Shown piece after piece: positions 1 through 6,016 of a stretch of 8,359 nt of DNA (the stretch's first letter is position 1; each line of letters begins with the position of its first letter). The stretch lies in the NCBI GenBank assembly GCA_029859455.1, contig JAOUDE010000103.1, positions 1 to 8,359 on the forward strand. Reading direction: 5' to 3'. Source of the stretch: Ignavibacteria bacterium (lineage in GTDB: Bacteria; Bacteroidota; Ignavibacteria; UBA10030; UBA6906). The translations under genes were made by a program, and so were the position numbers. Under the pieces are notes generated by a model. It ran no database searches and was not told the DNA's origin. It saw only the letters and a list, made by a program, of their open reading frames with translations.

Positions 1-163
1 CAGGAAAGATCTGATACCAGACCGCTTCCTTCGCCCAGAAAGGGACATCGGAAAGAGAGGTTTCCCCCGCCCTCAGTGAAATCGGGGCCGCCGCCGTGAG
101 GAGAAGAACGAAGATCAGTCCTCGTCGATGAAGCGCTCTTTTGGATTCGGGGGAAATATTCAA
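1..163 (-). CDS. Secreted alpha-amylase family (GH13) protein, N-terminal fragment
   Basis: Only the first 54 codons are in the window; the rest lies beyond the left edge. After a basic stretch (SKRALHRRG) comes a hydrophobic core (LIFVLLLTAAAPISL, about residues 16-30), a typical Sec signal peptide. It is followed by WAKEAVWYQIFP at the cut end, the characteristic opening of the GH13 catalytic barrel in secreted and periplasmic alpha-amylases, neopullulanases and cyclomaltodextrinases. The protein should therefore be exported and cleave alpha-glucans or maltodextrins; the exact specificity cannot be read from this piece. The start is inferred to be TTG at 163-161, with GAG about 7 bases upstream, because the open frame contains no ATG or GTG between the preceding stop and the signal peptide. 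It begins 21 bp after the LacI-family gene, on the same strand and in the same frame, so co-transcription is likely. Family assignment rests on a short motif plus context. Confidence 0.72.
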   Translation of the reverse strand, partial: MNISPESKRALHRRGLIFVLLLTAAAPISLRAGETSLSDVPFWAKEAVWYQIFP

Positions 164-184
164 GAATTCACTCGTATCAACGTT

Positions 185-1246
185 TCAGACCATTGCTCCG
201 CGGCCCGAGGCCGGACTCTGTGTCACCCTTGCTGTCGAGCCGCATGACCGGCGGATGATCAGCTCGGGAAGAAATGTTTCCTCACGGGGAGAAAGATCCG
301 GATCCTTCATCCTTGCTTTCAGCCAGCTGACTGCCAGACTCCCCATCTCATACATCGGCTGGCGCATCGTAGTCAATCCGGCGTGCCGTGCAAGCTCGAT
401 GTCATCGAAACTAACAAGGGCAAGGTCCTCCGGGATTCTCAGACCTGCTTCGCGGATCGCATCAACCGCTCCGAGCGACTGTATGTCGCTCGCAACAAAG
501 AGAGCCGACGGTGACGATGAGTCGTTCCTTTTTTCAAGAACCCTTTTCATCAGGTTGTATCCCGATTCCCTGCTGAACCCGTCGAGTTTTTCCTTCCCGG
601 AATAAAACAGAAACTCGGGATTCACAGCGATCCCATGAGACTCGAGAGACCGCCTGTACCCCTCGAAGCGTTCCTTTGCCGGCCTGGTCCCGGAGTATCC
701 GTTGATCATCGCGATCTGCCGGTGCCCGAGATCATACAGATGGTCCACTGCAGATTTCGCCCCGTCGACATTTCTGACAGTGATGGAATCGAACAACGGG
801 TGATGTGTGTCGACAAGGACGACGGGCAGTCCAATCTGCTGGAACTTCTCGACATAGGAATCGGGAAACTTCATCGAAAAGAACATCACCCCGTCAACGT
901 GTCCCCTGGAAAGTGATCGCTTGAGGTAGTACTCGACCTGATCGGCATTGTGAACACCATACAGGATCAGATCGACTTCCAGCTCCTGTGATTTTCCCTG
1001 AACGCCGCGGAGAACTTCGACAAAGAAGTGATTCGTAAAAAACGGAATGATAGCCGAGATTGTGTTGGCTTGCCGGGAAGCGAGCCGCTGGGCATATGCA
1101 TGAGGCTGGTAGCTGAGACGTTTGACGACACTCAGCACTTTTGCACGGGTTTCAGGCGAGACGCTGGGGTGGTTGTTCAGACAACGCGAAACGGTACCAA
1201 TACCAACACCAGCTTCCCTCGCCAGGTCATAAATCGTCACGCCCAT
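185..1246 (-). CDS. LacI-family transcriptional repressor, probably of alpha-glucan/maltodextrin genes
   Basis: The 353-residue protein has the full LacI/GalR architecture and usual length. An N-terminal helix-turn-helix (TIYDLAREAGVGIGTVSRCLNN, residues 4-25) is followed by the hinge helix YQPHAYAQRLAS (46-57) and a periplasmic-binding-protein-like effector domain to about residue 335. The late block FVASDIQSLGAVDAIREAG followed by LALVSFDD is diagnostic of the family. It should bind a palindromic operator as a dimer and release it, or bind it, in response to a sugar. The ligand is not shown by sequence. A GH13 gene directly downstream and a sugar ABC ATPase divergently upstream point to maltose or maltodextrin. 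The ATG at 1246 places the helix-turn-helix at the expected distance from the N-terminus, and no in-frame ATG lies just upstream; the ribosome-binding site is weak. A palindrome on its own predicted promoter suggests autoregulation. Confidence 0.95.
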   Translation of the reverse strand: MGVTIYDLAREAGVGIGTVSRCLNNHPSVSPETRAKVLSVVKRLSYQPHAYAQRLASRQANTISAIIPFFTNHFFVEVLRGVQGKSQELEVDLILYGVHNADQVEYYLKRSLSRGHVDGVMFFSMKFPDSYVEKFQQIGLPVVLVDTHHPLFDSITVRNVDGAKSAVDHLYDLGHRQIAMINGYSGTRPAKERFEGYRRSLESHGIAVNPEFLFYSGKEKLDGFSRESGYNLMKRVLEKRNDSSSPSALFVASDIQSLGAVDAIREAGLRIPEDLALVSFDDIELARHAGLTTMRQPMYEMGSLAVSWLKARMKDPDLSPREETFLPELIIRRSCGSTARVTQSPASGRGAMV

Positions 1247-1286
1247 CGGAATTATCGGGGCTTCATTGTGCTATGGGAAGTGTGCT

Positions 1287-1300
1287 TGGAAGCGCTTCCA
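1287..1300. promoter_or_regulatory. Palindromic operator for the LacI-family repressor
   Basis: TGGAAGCGCTTCCA is a perfect 14-bp palindrome with a central CG, the form of LacI/GalR-family operators and close to the CcpA cre consensus. It lies 41 bp upstream of the repressor start codon and immediately downstream of the predicted -10 box of that gene, so bound repressor would cover the transcription start. Flanking bases (1286/1301 outward) do not continue the symmetry. Assignment to this repressor is inferred from position and form. Confidence 0.8.
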
Positions 1301-1301
1301 T

Positions 1302-1329
1302 AAGATATCTGAATTCCGTTCCCTGTCAA
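1302..1329 (-). promoter_or_regulatory. Predicted sigma70-type promoter of the LacI-family gene
   Basis: On the minus strand a consensus -35 box TTGACA (1329-1324) is followed after 16 bases by TATCTT (1307-1302), a 4/6 match to the -10 consensus. Transcription would begin near 1295, inside the operator palindrome, giving a leader of roughly 50 bases. The promoter would also serve the downstream GH13 gene. Confidence 0.6.
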
Positions 1330-1339
1330 GCCCTCGCGT

Positions 1340-1370
1340 ACCTTTTTTTCTCTTTCTTGTGAAAAAAGGT
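1340..1370. repeat. A/T-tract inverted repeat between the divergent promoters
   Basis: ACCTTTTTT (1340-1348) and AAAAAAGGT (1362-1370) are perfect inverted copies separated by 13 bases. The repeat lies between the two divergent -35 regions. It is not followed by features of a terminator for either gene. It may be a binding site, a bent or insulating A-tract, or chance in an A/T-rich stretch; the sequence alone does not decide. Confidence 0.4.
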
Positions 1371-1396
1371 GACGGGGCGATTCCCCTTGGCATTCC

Positions 1397-1425
1397 TTGC
1401 GTTTGTGACACCCCGTTGATATATT
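1397..1425 (+). promoter_or_regulatory. Predicted sigma70-type promoter of the ABC ATPase gene
   Basis: TTGCGT (1397-1402) and TATATT (1420-1425) are separated by 17 bases, the optimal spacing. The predicted start near 1432 leaves a leader of about 36 bases before the TTG start codon of the ATPase. The same -10 hexamer, TATATT, occurs in the promoter at 5948. The operator palindrome lies more than 100 bp upstream, so direct occlusion by the LacI-family protein is unlikely for this promoter. Confidence 0.55.
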
Positions 1426-1467
1426 CACGTCGCACTTCCACTCCATTCATCATCCGTCAGGTCCCTG

Positions 1468-2556
1468 TTGGCACAAGTTGAACTGAAAAACGTTTCAAAA
1501 ATCTATGACGACAACGTGACCGCTGTGAGGGATGTCTCCCTCAGAGTCATCGACAAGGAGTTCCTCGTCCTGGTCGGACCCTCCGGTTGTGGCAAATCGA
1601 CCGCTCTCAGGATGATTGCAGGCCTGGAAGAGATATCTCGCGGAACGATTACTATTGACGACCGGATCGTCAATGACGTGGCGCCGAAGGATCGCGATAT
1701 TGCGATGGTCTTCCAGAATTACGCGCTCTATCCGCACATGACCGTCCGCGAGAATATGGCATTCGGACTGAAGCTCCGGAAATATGACAGCAGTGAAATC
1801 ACCCGGCGTGTGGATGAAGCGGCCGCTGTTCTCGGCATCAAGGAGTACCTCGACCGGAAGCCGAAGGCGCTTTCCGGGGGCCAGCGTCAGCGGGTTGCGC
1901 TCGGTCGTGCAATTGTTCGCCAGCCGAAGGTGTTCCTCTTCGATGAACCGCTGAGCAACCTCGATGCAAACCTCCGCGTGCAGATGCGGACAGAGATTAC
2001 CCGCCTCCACCAGAAACTGCAGACAACGATGATTTATGTTACCCATGATCAGGTCGAAGCGATGTCGATGGGAGACAGGATTGTCGTTATGAAGGACGGG
2101 TTGGTACAACAGGTCGATTCGCCGCTCGACATCTACCACCACCCGGTGAACCGTTTCGTGGCAGGCTTCATCGGAAGCCCGACCATGAACTTTTTTACCG
2201 GCTCGATCACCCGGAACGGCTCCCCTGCATTCCGGGAAGCAGGGACTTCGTTCACGCTTCCCCTTCGCACGGACACGCCGTTTGGTGAGAATCGCGAGGT
2301 GATTCTGGGTATTCGCCCTGAACACGTTTCCATGAAGGAACAACAGGGGCGACCCCGACGGAAAGTGTTTGTGGATGTGGTGGAACCTGTGGGAAATGAG
2401 GTGTTCGCCTATTTCTCTACAGGATCAGGACGGCAGTTTGTTGCACGCCTCTCTTCCGATGATCTGCCATCGGTCCAGGAAGAGTGTGAATTTGTCTTCG
2501 ATCCCTCCCGGTTTCATTTCTTTGATGCAACATCCGGTGAGACCCTGCGGGGGTAG
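1468..2556 (+). CDS. Sugar ABC-transporter ATP-binding protein, MalK/MsmK/UgpC type
   Basis: The 362-residue protein is the cytoplasmic ATPase of a CUT1-type carbohydrate importer. All nucleotide-binding motifs are present: Walker A GPSGCGKST (37-45), Q-loop glutamine 83, signature LSGGQ (135-139), Walker B VFLFDE (155-160), D-loop SNLD (163-166) and H-loop histidine 193. GFIGSPTMNFF, where the C-terminal TOBE/MalK-type regulatory domain begins, and ILGIRPEHV within it are typical of the MalK/UgpC/MsmK group. Length is normal. The start is TTG at 1468: it gives the family-typical opening MAQVELKNVSKIY, CAGG lies about 6 bases upstream, and no in-frame ATG precedes it. No permease or binding protein is adjacent, so it may be a shared ATPase serving modules elsewhere, as MsmX and MsmK do. 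Opposition to the LacI-family and GH13 genes suggests maltodextrin-type substrates; substrate choice is inference. Confidence 0.95.
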   Translation: MAQVELKNVSKIYDDNVTAVRDVSLRVIDKEFLVLVGPSGCGKSTALRMIAGLEEISRGTITIDDRIVNDVAPKDRDIAMVFQNYALYPHMTVRENMAFGLKLRKYDSSEITRRVDEAAAVLGIKEYLDRKPKALSGGQRQRVALGRAIVRQPKVFLFDEPLSNLDANLRVQMRTEITRLHQKLQTTMIYVTHDQVEAMSMGDRIVVMKDGLVQQVDSPLDIYHHPVNRFVAGFIGSPTMNFFTGSITRNGSPAFREAGTSFTLPLRTDTPFGENREVILGIRPEHVSMKEQQGRPRRKVFVDVVEPVGNEVFAYFSTGSGRQFVARLSSDDLPSVQEECEFVFDPSRFHFFDATSGETLRG

Positions 2557-2570
2557 CACGGCAAACGACC

Positions 2571-2590
2571 GGCGGCCCTTTCGGGCCGCC
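2571..2590. terminator. GC-rich hairpin between convergent genes, probable bidirectional terminator
   Basis: GGCGGCCC and GGGCCGCC form a perfect 8-bp stem with loop TTTC on the plus strand and GAAA (a GNRA tetraloop) on the minus strand. It lies 14 bases after the stop of the ABC ATPase gene and 14 bases beyond the stop of the DUF4139 gene. Neither side has a convincing U-tract, so it could stop transcription only weakly, or mainly protect both 3' ends. Confidence 0.6.
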
Positions 2591-2604
2591 CGCATCTCCC
2601 GTTG

Positions 2605-4122
2605 TTACCAGGAATACCGGATCGTGTATCGCACCACTTTCTCGCCATCCTTCGCAAGGGTGACCGGAAATTTCAACGTCGTCTGATCCACCTTCTCCCA
2701 CGCTGAATTGCTGTTGATGATCTCCCACTGGCTCCATCTCCATGGATGTTCATACACCAGCACCTCAGCCGCCTCTTCCTTGTGGTTCCTCACCTTGATC
2801 TCTATTGTTTCCTCGATCACACGCCCCGATGCGAACGATTTGAAATCCTTCTGCGATCGTTCTCCGACAAGGTCGAATGCATTCCCCAGGTAGAGCCTGA
2901 TTTCTTCATCCTTCGCCGTGTGGTCAATCCGGTCCTCGCCCACAAACTGTTCCTTCCCCTCTCCATCCTTCTTGTACACACGGATTTTCCCTTTCGGCAG
3001 GGCGATCCCCAACCCGCTCGACGCGTCATTCCTGAAGGTCACAAAGACGCCGACTTTGGAGTTTGACTGCTGGCCCAGGCTGGAATGATCGCGATATGAT
3101 GAATTCCGGTACCATGACCGCCACTCCCCCGCAAGTCCGTCATAAATGAACACCTTCCGGGAAGGAACGTCACGACCCGAGACCAGTTCTATCTGCTTCG
3201 TTTCGCTCGTCTTCAGATCTGTTCGTCGACTCAGCGAATACAGCTTGAACTCGAACAGATCAGTCTGCTGAAACTGAGGCTCCGATGCATCCATCATCAT
3301 TTCCTGCCGCATCGATGATTTCGCCGCGGCGAACCGCTCACGCACAATGTTCACGTCGCCGGCCACCAGCTTCAGCCCTGCATTCGAAAACGTCGTACCG
3401 GAATTGTTTGTCAGTGTCACCCAGCCGGTCAGGCCAAGATGCTTATCCCCGTCATCCAGAACCGCAACGTAGTCGCTCGACCAGGAAAGCTGTCCGGCCA
3501 GATAGCTGATCTCAGCATCATGTTTCCCAGTATTGTTGCTGACCATGAGCCATTCGAGTTGAGGCCTGATAATCAACCCGCCGGGAAGCGCGGGGAGGAC
3601 TACGCGACCAACCGGATTGATTTCGATCTTCCCGTCGATCTCAGCAACCATCCCTCCTGTGCCCGCGTAGCTGACAGCCGCGTTCCCGTAGGATGGCTGA
3701 GGCAGCCAGCCGGTCGCCAGCAACTTCCCTGTAACACTGTATTCGTTCTTCGTCTCAGGGTGTATCCGCACAAACTCGATTTCCCGGCCCAGATATTTTT
3801 CCAGAATCTTGGCCTGATGGACGAGATCGTACTGGTAATTCTGTTCCAGTACTCTTACCCCGGTCGGATCGGTAAGGCTTCGGAAGTGAAGCGATGTTCC
3901 GTCGATTGTCGACGGGATATCTCCAAGAACAACCCTGCTTTGACCCTTTTGAAGTTCAAACTGCCGGAGTTCCCTGATCAGTGAGAGATTCTCGTTATAA
4001 ATGGTCAGGTCGACCGAGACCCTCTCGCCTGCTTCTGATCCGAGCAGCCCCGTCGGCAGTATCAGTCCCATCGGCAATATCAGAACCAATGCTGCCAGAA
4101 ACGATGCTTTTGTCATTCTCAT
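2605..4122 (-). CDS. Secreted DUF4139-family protein of unknown function
   Basis: This 505-residue protein matches the conserved pattern of DUF4139 proteins: VDLTIYNENLSLIRELRQF (37-55), then SLHFRSLTD and VLEQNYQYDL (about 77-100), and further on FEFKLYSLSRRTDL followed by ETKQIELVSG and KVFIYDG. The family is predicted to be secreted and rich in beta strands; its biochemical role is not established. The N-terminus is a signal peptide (basic start, hydrophobic core about residues 8-27, ending near SEA), so it should act in the periplasm or at the cell surface. ATG 4122 was chosen because AGGGAGG lies 5 bases upstream. The in-frame ATG at 4155 has no such site and would add 11 polar residues before the signal peptide; ATG 4116 is a possible internal alternative. 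The gene stands alone, convergent with the ABC ATPase and divergent from the sigma factor. Confidence 0.85.
   Translation of the reverse strand: MRMTKASFLAALVLILPMGLILPTGLLGSEAGERVSVDLTIYNENLSLIRELRQFELQKGQSRVVLGDIPSTIDGTSLHFRSLTDPTGVRVLEQNYQYDLVHQAKILEKYLGREIEFVRIHPETKNEYSVTGKLLATGWLPQPSYGNAAVSYAGTGGMVAEIDGKIEINPVGRVVLPALPGGLIIRPQLEWLMVSNNTGKHDAEISYLAGQLSWSSDYVAVLDDGDKHLGLTGWVTLTNNSGTTFSNAGLKLVAGDVNIVRERFAAAKSSMRQEMMMDASEPQFQQTDLFEFKLYSLSRRTDLKTSETKQIELVSGRDVPSRKVFIYDGLAGEWRSWYRNSSYRDHSSLGQQSNSKVGVFVTFRNDASSGLGIALPKGKIRVYKKDGEGKEQFVGEDRIDHTAKDEEIRLYLGNAFDLVGERSQKDFKSFASGRVIEETIEIKVRNHKEEAAEVLVYEHPWRWSQWEIINSNSAWEKVDQTTLKFPVTLAKDGEKVVRYTIRYSW
4049..4084. repeat. 18-bp tandem duplication inside the DUF4139 signal peptide
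   Basis: Two adjacent 18-base units (4049-4066 and 4067-4084) differ at only three positions. They encode LILPMG and LILPTG, so the duplication is in frame and lengthens the hydrophobic core of the signal peptide by six residues. Confidence 0.75.
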
Positions 4123-4127
4123 GATAT

Positions 4128-4134
4128 CCTCCCT
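4128..4134 (-). promoter_or_regulatory. Ribosome-binding site deciding the DUF4139 start
   Basis: AGGGAGG on the minus strand lies 5 bases before ATG 4122. It is the strongest Shine-Dalgarno match in the window and argues against the longer open frame starting at 4155, which would contain this site within its coding sequence. Confidence 0.8.
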
Positions 4135-4183
4135 GATAAGGTTTATGTGATTCATCCTGAGTTTCGACTCCCTGAGGCTGATT

Positions 4184-4212
4184 TTGAGTCACTCTTCGTT
4201 TACCTTCATACT
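4184..4212 (+). promoter_or_regulatory. Possible promoter of the sigma/anti-sigma operon
   Basis: TTGAGT (4184-4189) and CATACT (4207-4212) are 17 bases apart, each a 4/6 match to the sigma70 hexamers. Initiation near 4219 would leave a short leader before ATG 4241. ECF operons are often transcribed from their own ECF promoter, and that alternative in the same 118-bp interval cannot be excluded. Confidence 0.35.
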
Positions 4213-4240
4213 GTTCATGTCATACACAAGGGAAAGGTAA

Positions 4241-4807
4241 ATGACCGAATCGATTCCGGTCTCTCAGGAAGAGCAGAATCTGTATAACAGACTCAGAGCC
4301 GGCGATATGTCTGCACTGACCACACTGTATCACGAAAACCGAACGCCGGTCCATTCCCTGGTCACCCGGAACAGCGGCAGCCGGCATGATTCGGATGACA
4401 TTCTTCATGAAGCGCTGATCATCCTCTGGCAGCAGATCCGGACGGGCCGTTTTGAACTTCGCGCCAGGATGGGAACATTCCTCTATGCCACGGCGAGAAA
4501 TCTCTGGCTCCGCCGCCTTTCCCGCCGACGAAAGGAACCGACGGCTGACCTTTCTGCGCTTGAAATCACAGACGGATCGGTTTCACCACTCGAAATGATG
4601 GTTGAGACCGAAGACTCGGATGCGGTCCGGCGATCGCTGGACAAACTGCCGGACCCGTGCCGGTCCCTCCTGATTGCATTCTACTGGGAGGAGCTCCCCA
4701 TGAAGGAGATCGCGGAAAAGTTCGGGTTGGCCAACGCAGCAACTGCCAAGGCAAAGAAGTATCAGTGCAAGGAACAGCTGAAAAAAATCCTCCAGAGGAT
4801 ATCATGA
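4241..4807 (+). CDS. ECF-family RNA polymerase sigma factor
   Basis: The 188-residue protein has the two-domain layout of extracytoplasmic-function sigma factors. Region 2 spans about residues 14-97, with LYNRLRAGDMSALTTLYHEN, DDILHEALIILWQQI and the core motif FLYATARNLWLRRLSRRRKE (80-99) for core polymerase binding and -10 recognition. Region 4 spans about 128-184 (SLDKLPDPCRSLLIAFYWEELPMKEIAEKFGL), with a helix-turn-helix at about 153-178 for -35 recognition. Regions 1 and 3 are absent, as expected, and the length is typical. The ATG at 4241 has GGAAAGG just upstream. Its stop overlaps the start of the next gene by ATGA, indicating translational coupling to a zinc-binding anti-sigma factor that should hold it inactive at the membrane. 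Its regulon and signal cannot be read from the sequence. Confidence 0.95.
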   Translation: MTESIPVSQEEQNLYNRLRAGDMSALTTLYHENRTPVHSLVTRNSGSRHDSDDILHEALIILWQQIRTGRFELRARMGTFLYATARNLWLRRLSRRRKEPTADLSALEITDGSVSPLEMMVETEDSDAVRRSLDKLPDPCRSLLIAFYWEELPMKEIAEKFGLANAATAKAKKYQCKEQLKKILQRIS

Positions 4808-5928
4808 ACGATCACTGGACCAAAGACGAGGATCGCCTGAGTGAGTATGTCCTGGGCGGAATTACCGGGGACCGGCTCGAAGAGATGCGGCACCACCTCA
4901 ACACATGCTCCCCATGCCGTCAACGCGTAAAGGAAGAGGAGGCAATTGCCGCGGGCGTGAGGCGCCACGCCATCACCGAACAGAAAAAGCAGCTGCAGGC
5001 ACTGATCGGGGGTTCGGGCATAGCTATACCCTGGCCCCGCGTGTTATCGATCGCTGCCATCCTGGTGATCGTCGCCGGAATCGGACTCTACAACCGCTGG
5101 TTCTTTGGAATGAAACCGGATGGCAATGAGCGATCTCCGATGGCGGAGATGCAGAGGGAGGATGCAGGTTCCGCCGCCCGCGATGCGGAAGATATCTCAG
5201 ATGAAACGTCCAAACGGGAAAAATCCGACCAGCCTGCTGCCACCGATATCACGGCGGAGTCTCAAAGAAGCACCGGGCTGGCGTCAATAGATGAACCTGA
5301 GGATCCTGCATCTGTGGAGTTCAAGGATCAGGAGGAATCACGACAACCCTACGCAAGCAAAATGCCTGCCGGGAAGAAAAAGGAATGGGCAGCAGAGAAA
5401 ACTGTCGAGTCAGAAGTGATGGAGCTCGATGAACTGAATGAATCAGGCAGGCAGGCCGCAAAGAATGTTCCGATCGAATCGGTGATGGAACCAGATATGG
5501 CGGCTCAGGTGGATCCGGACTCCGAGCTGCTCGTCTCCCGAGTCACCGCTTTGCGCAGGCGTTCCGCAGATCAGCTCCCCCTTCCTGTCGACAGGAGTTC
5601 TTCAGGAGGAGACACGCGTCCGAACACCGAATCAGTCACCGGAACACCAGAAACAGCGATGAGTGCGCTCAGGCCGGACAGAATCATTGTCGTCCACCCT
5701 CTCTCTGCACCGGATGCCAGTGAATCGGCTGACAGTCTCACGGTGATGATCAGGCGCTCCGGCGATACGCTCCATGTTTCCGTCCCGGTCGCCGATCCCG
5801 AACTCCCGGTGAGAGTTGTCGCAACCGGTGACAGCTTGTGGATTCTCACGGGGCAAACAGTGTGGAGCCTGCTGGTACCAGAACGTATGATGACGAGAGA
5901 TCGGAAACTCCCGTCAGAAAAACCTTGA
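4804..5928 (+). CDS. Transmembrane anti-sigma factor with zinc-binding (zf-HC2) domain and long extracytoplasmic region
   Basis: The protein has 374 residues. Its cytoplasmic N-terminus carries the ZAS/zf-HC2 signature H31-x3-C35-x2-C38 (HLNTCSPC) after LSEYVLGGITGDRLEEM, which binds and inhibits the cognate ECF sigma factor. One membrane helix follows at about residues 80-96 (VLSIAAILVIVAGIGLY). About 270 residues then face the periplasm: a charged, proline- and serine-rich stretch, probably disordered, to about residue 290, then a compact C-terminal part with two similar strands (SGDTLHVSVPV and TGDSLWILTGQTVW). ATG 4804 was chosen over the in-frame ATG at 4657, which lies inside the sigma gene. 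It overlaps the sigma stop as ATGA, has AGAGG 5 bases upstream, and gives the correct distance to the zinc motif. Extracytoplasmic proteolysis or ligand sensing would release the sigma factor; that is inferred from the family. Confidence 0.88.
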   Translation: MNDHWTKDEDRLSEYVLGGITGDRLEEMRHHLNTCSPCRQRVKEEEAIAAGVRRHAITEQKKQLQALIGGSGIAIPWPRVLSIAAILVIVAGIGLYNRWFFGMKPDGNERSPMAEMQREDAGSAARDAEDISDETSKREKSDQPAATDITAESQRSTGLASIDEPEDPASVEFKDQEESRQPYASKMPAGKKKEWAAEKTVESEVMELDELNESGRQAAKNVPIESVMEPDMAAQVDPDSELLVSRVTALRRRSADQLPLPVDRSSSGGDTRPNTESVTGTPETAMSALRPDRIIVVHPLSAPDASESADSLTVMIRRSGDTLHVSVPVADPELPVRVVATGDSLWILTGQTVWSLLVPERMMTRDRKLPSEKP

Positions 5929-5953
5929 AACTTCGGAGCCGGGGGGGTATATT
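5925..5953 (+). promoter_or_regulatory. Strong sigma70-type promoter overlapping the end of the anti-sigma gene
   Basis: TTGAAA (5925-5930) and TATATT (5948-5953) are each 5/6 matches to consensus with an optimal 17-base spacer, which includes a run of seven G. The -35 box covers the anti-sigma stop codon. Predicted initiation near 5960 gives a leader of about 57 bases before ATG 6017. This is the best promoter in the window and implies that the downstream membrane protein can be expressed independently of the sigma operon. Confidence 0.7.
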
Positions 5954-6016
5954 GCACAAGTCGTGCCGACGGGAGGTGTGGCGAAGGTCAACAATAAATA
6001 AACATGAGGGTCGTCC

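Noticed and set aside
128..141. AGCGCT-containing sequence near the GH13 start as a second LacI-type operator
   Set aside because: Only the six central bases match; the outer arms are not symmetric and differ from the palindrome at 1287.
659..676. TCGAAGCGTTCC inside the LacI-family gene as an auxiliary operator
   Set aside because: About 9 of 14 positions match, with no symmetry in the right arm, as expected by chance within coding sequence.
1495..2343. Long open frame on the minus strand opposite the ABC ATPase gene
   Set aside because: It is fully antisense to a complete gene with all ABC motifs; its translation is low-complexity, resembles no family and has no ribosome-binding site.
3439..3984. 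181-codon open frame on the plus strand inside the DUF4139 gene
   Set aside because: Antisense to a protein with clear family motifs and signal peptide; the translation shows no recognisable domain.
4123..4155. Longer start for the DUF4139 protein at ATG 4155
   Set aside because: It would place polar residues ahead of the signal peptide and put the strongest ribosome-binding site of the window inside the coding region.
4150..4189. Repeated CCTGAG and a GAGT-TTCG-ACTC mini-hairpin upstream of the sigma gene
   Set aside because: The stem is only 4 bp and the repeats are 6 bases; too short to call a regulatory element.
4657..4803. Longer start for the anti-sigma factor at ATG 4657
   Set aside because: It overlaps almost 150 bases of the sigma gene in another frame; ATG 4804 has an ATGA overlap, a ribosome-binding site and the correct zinc-motif spacing.
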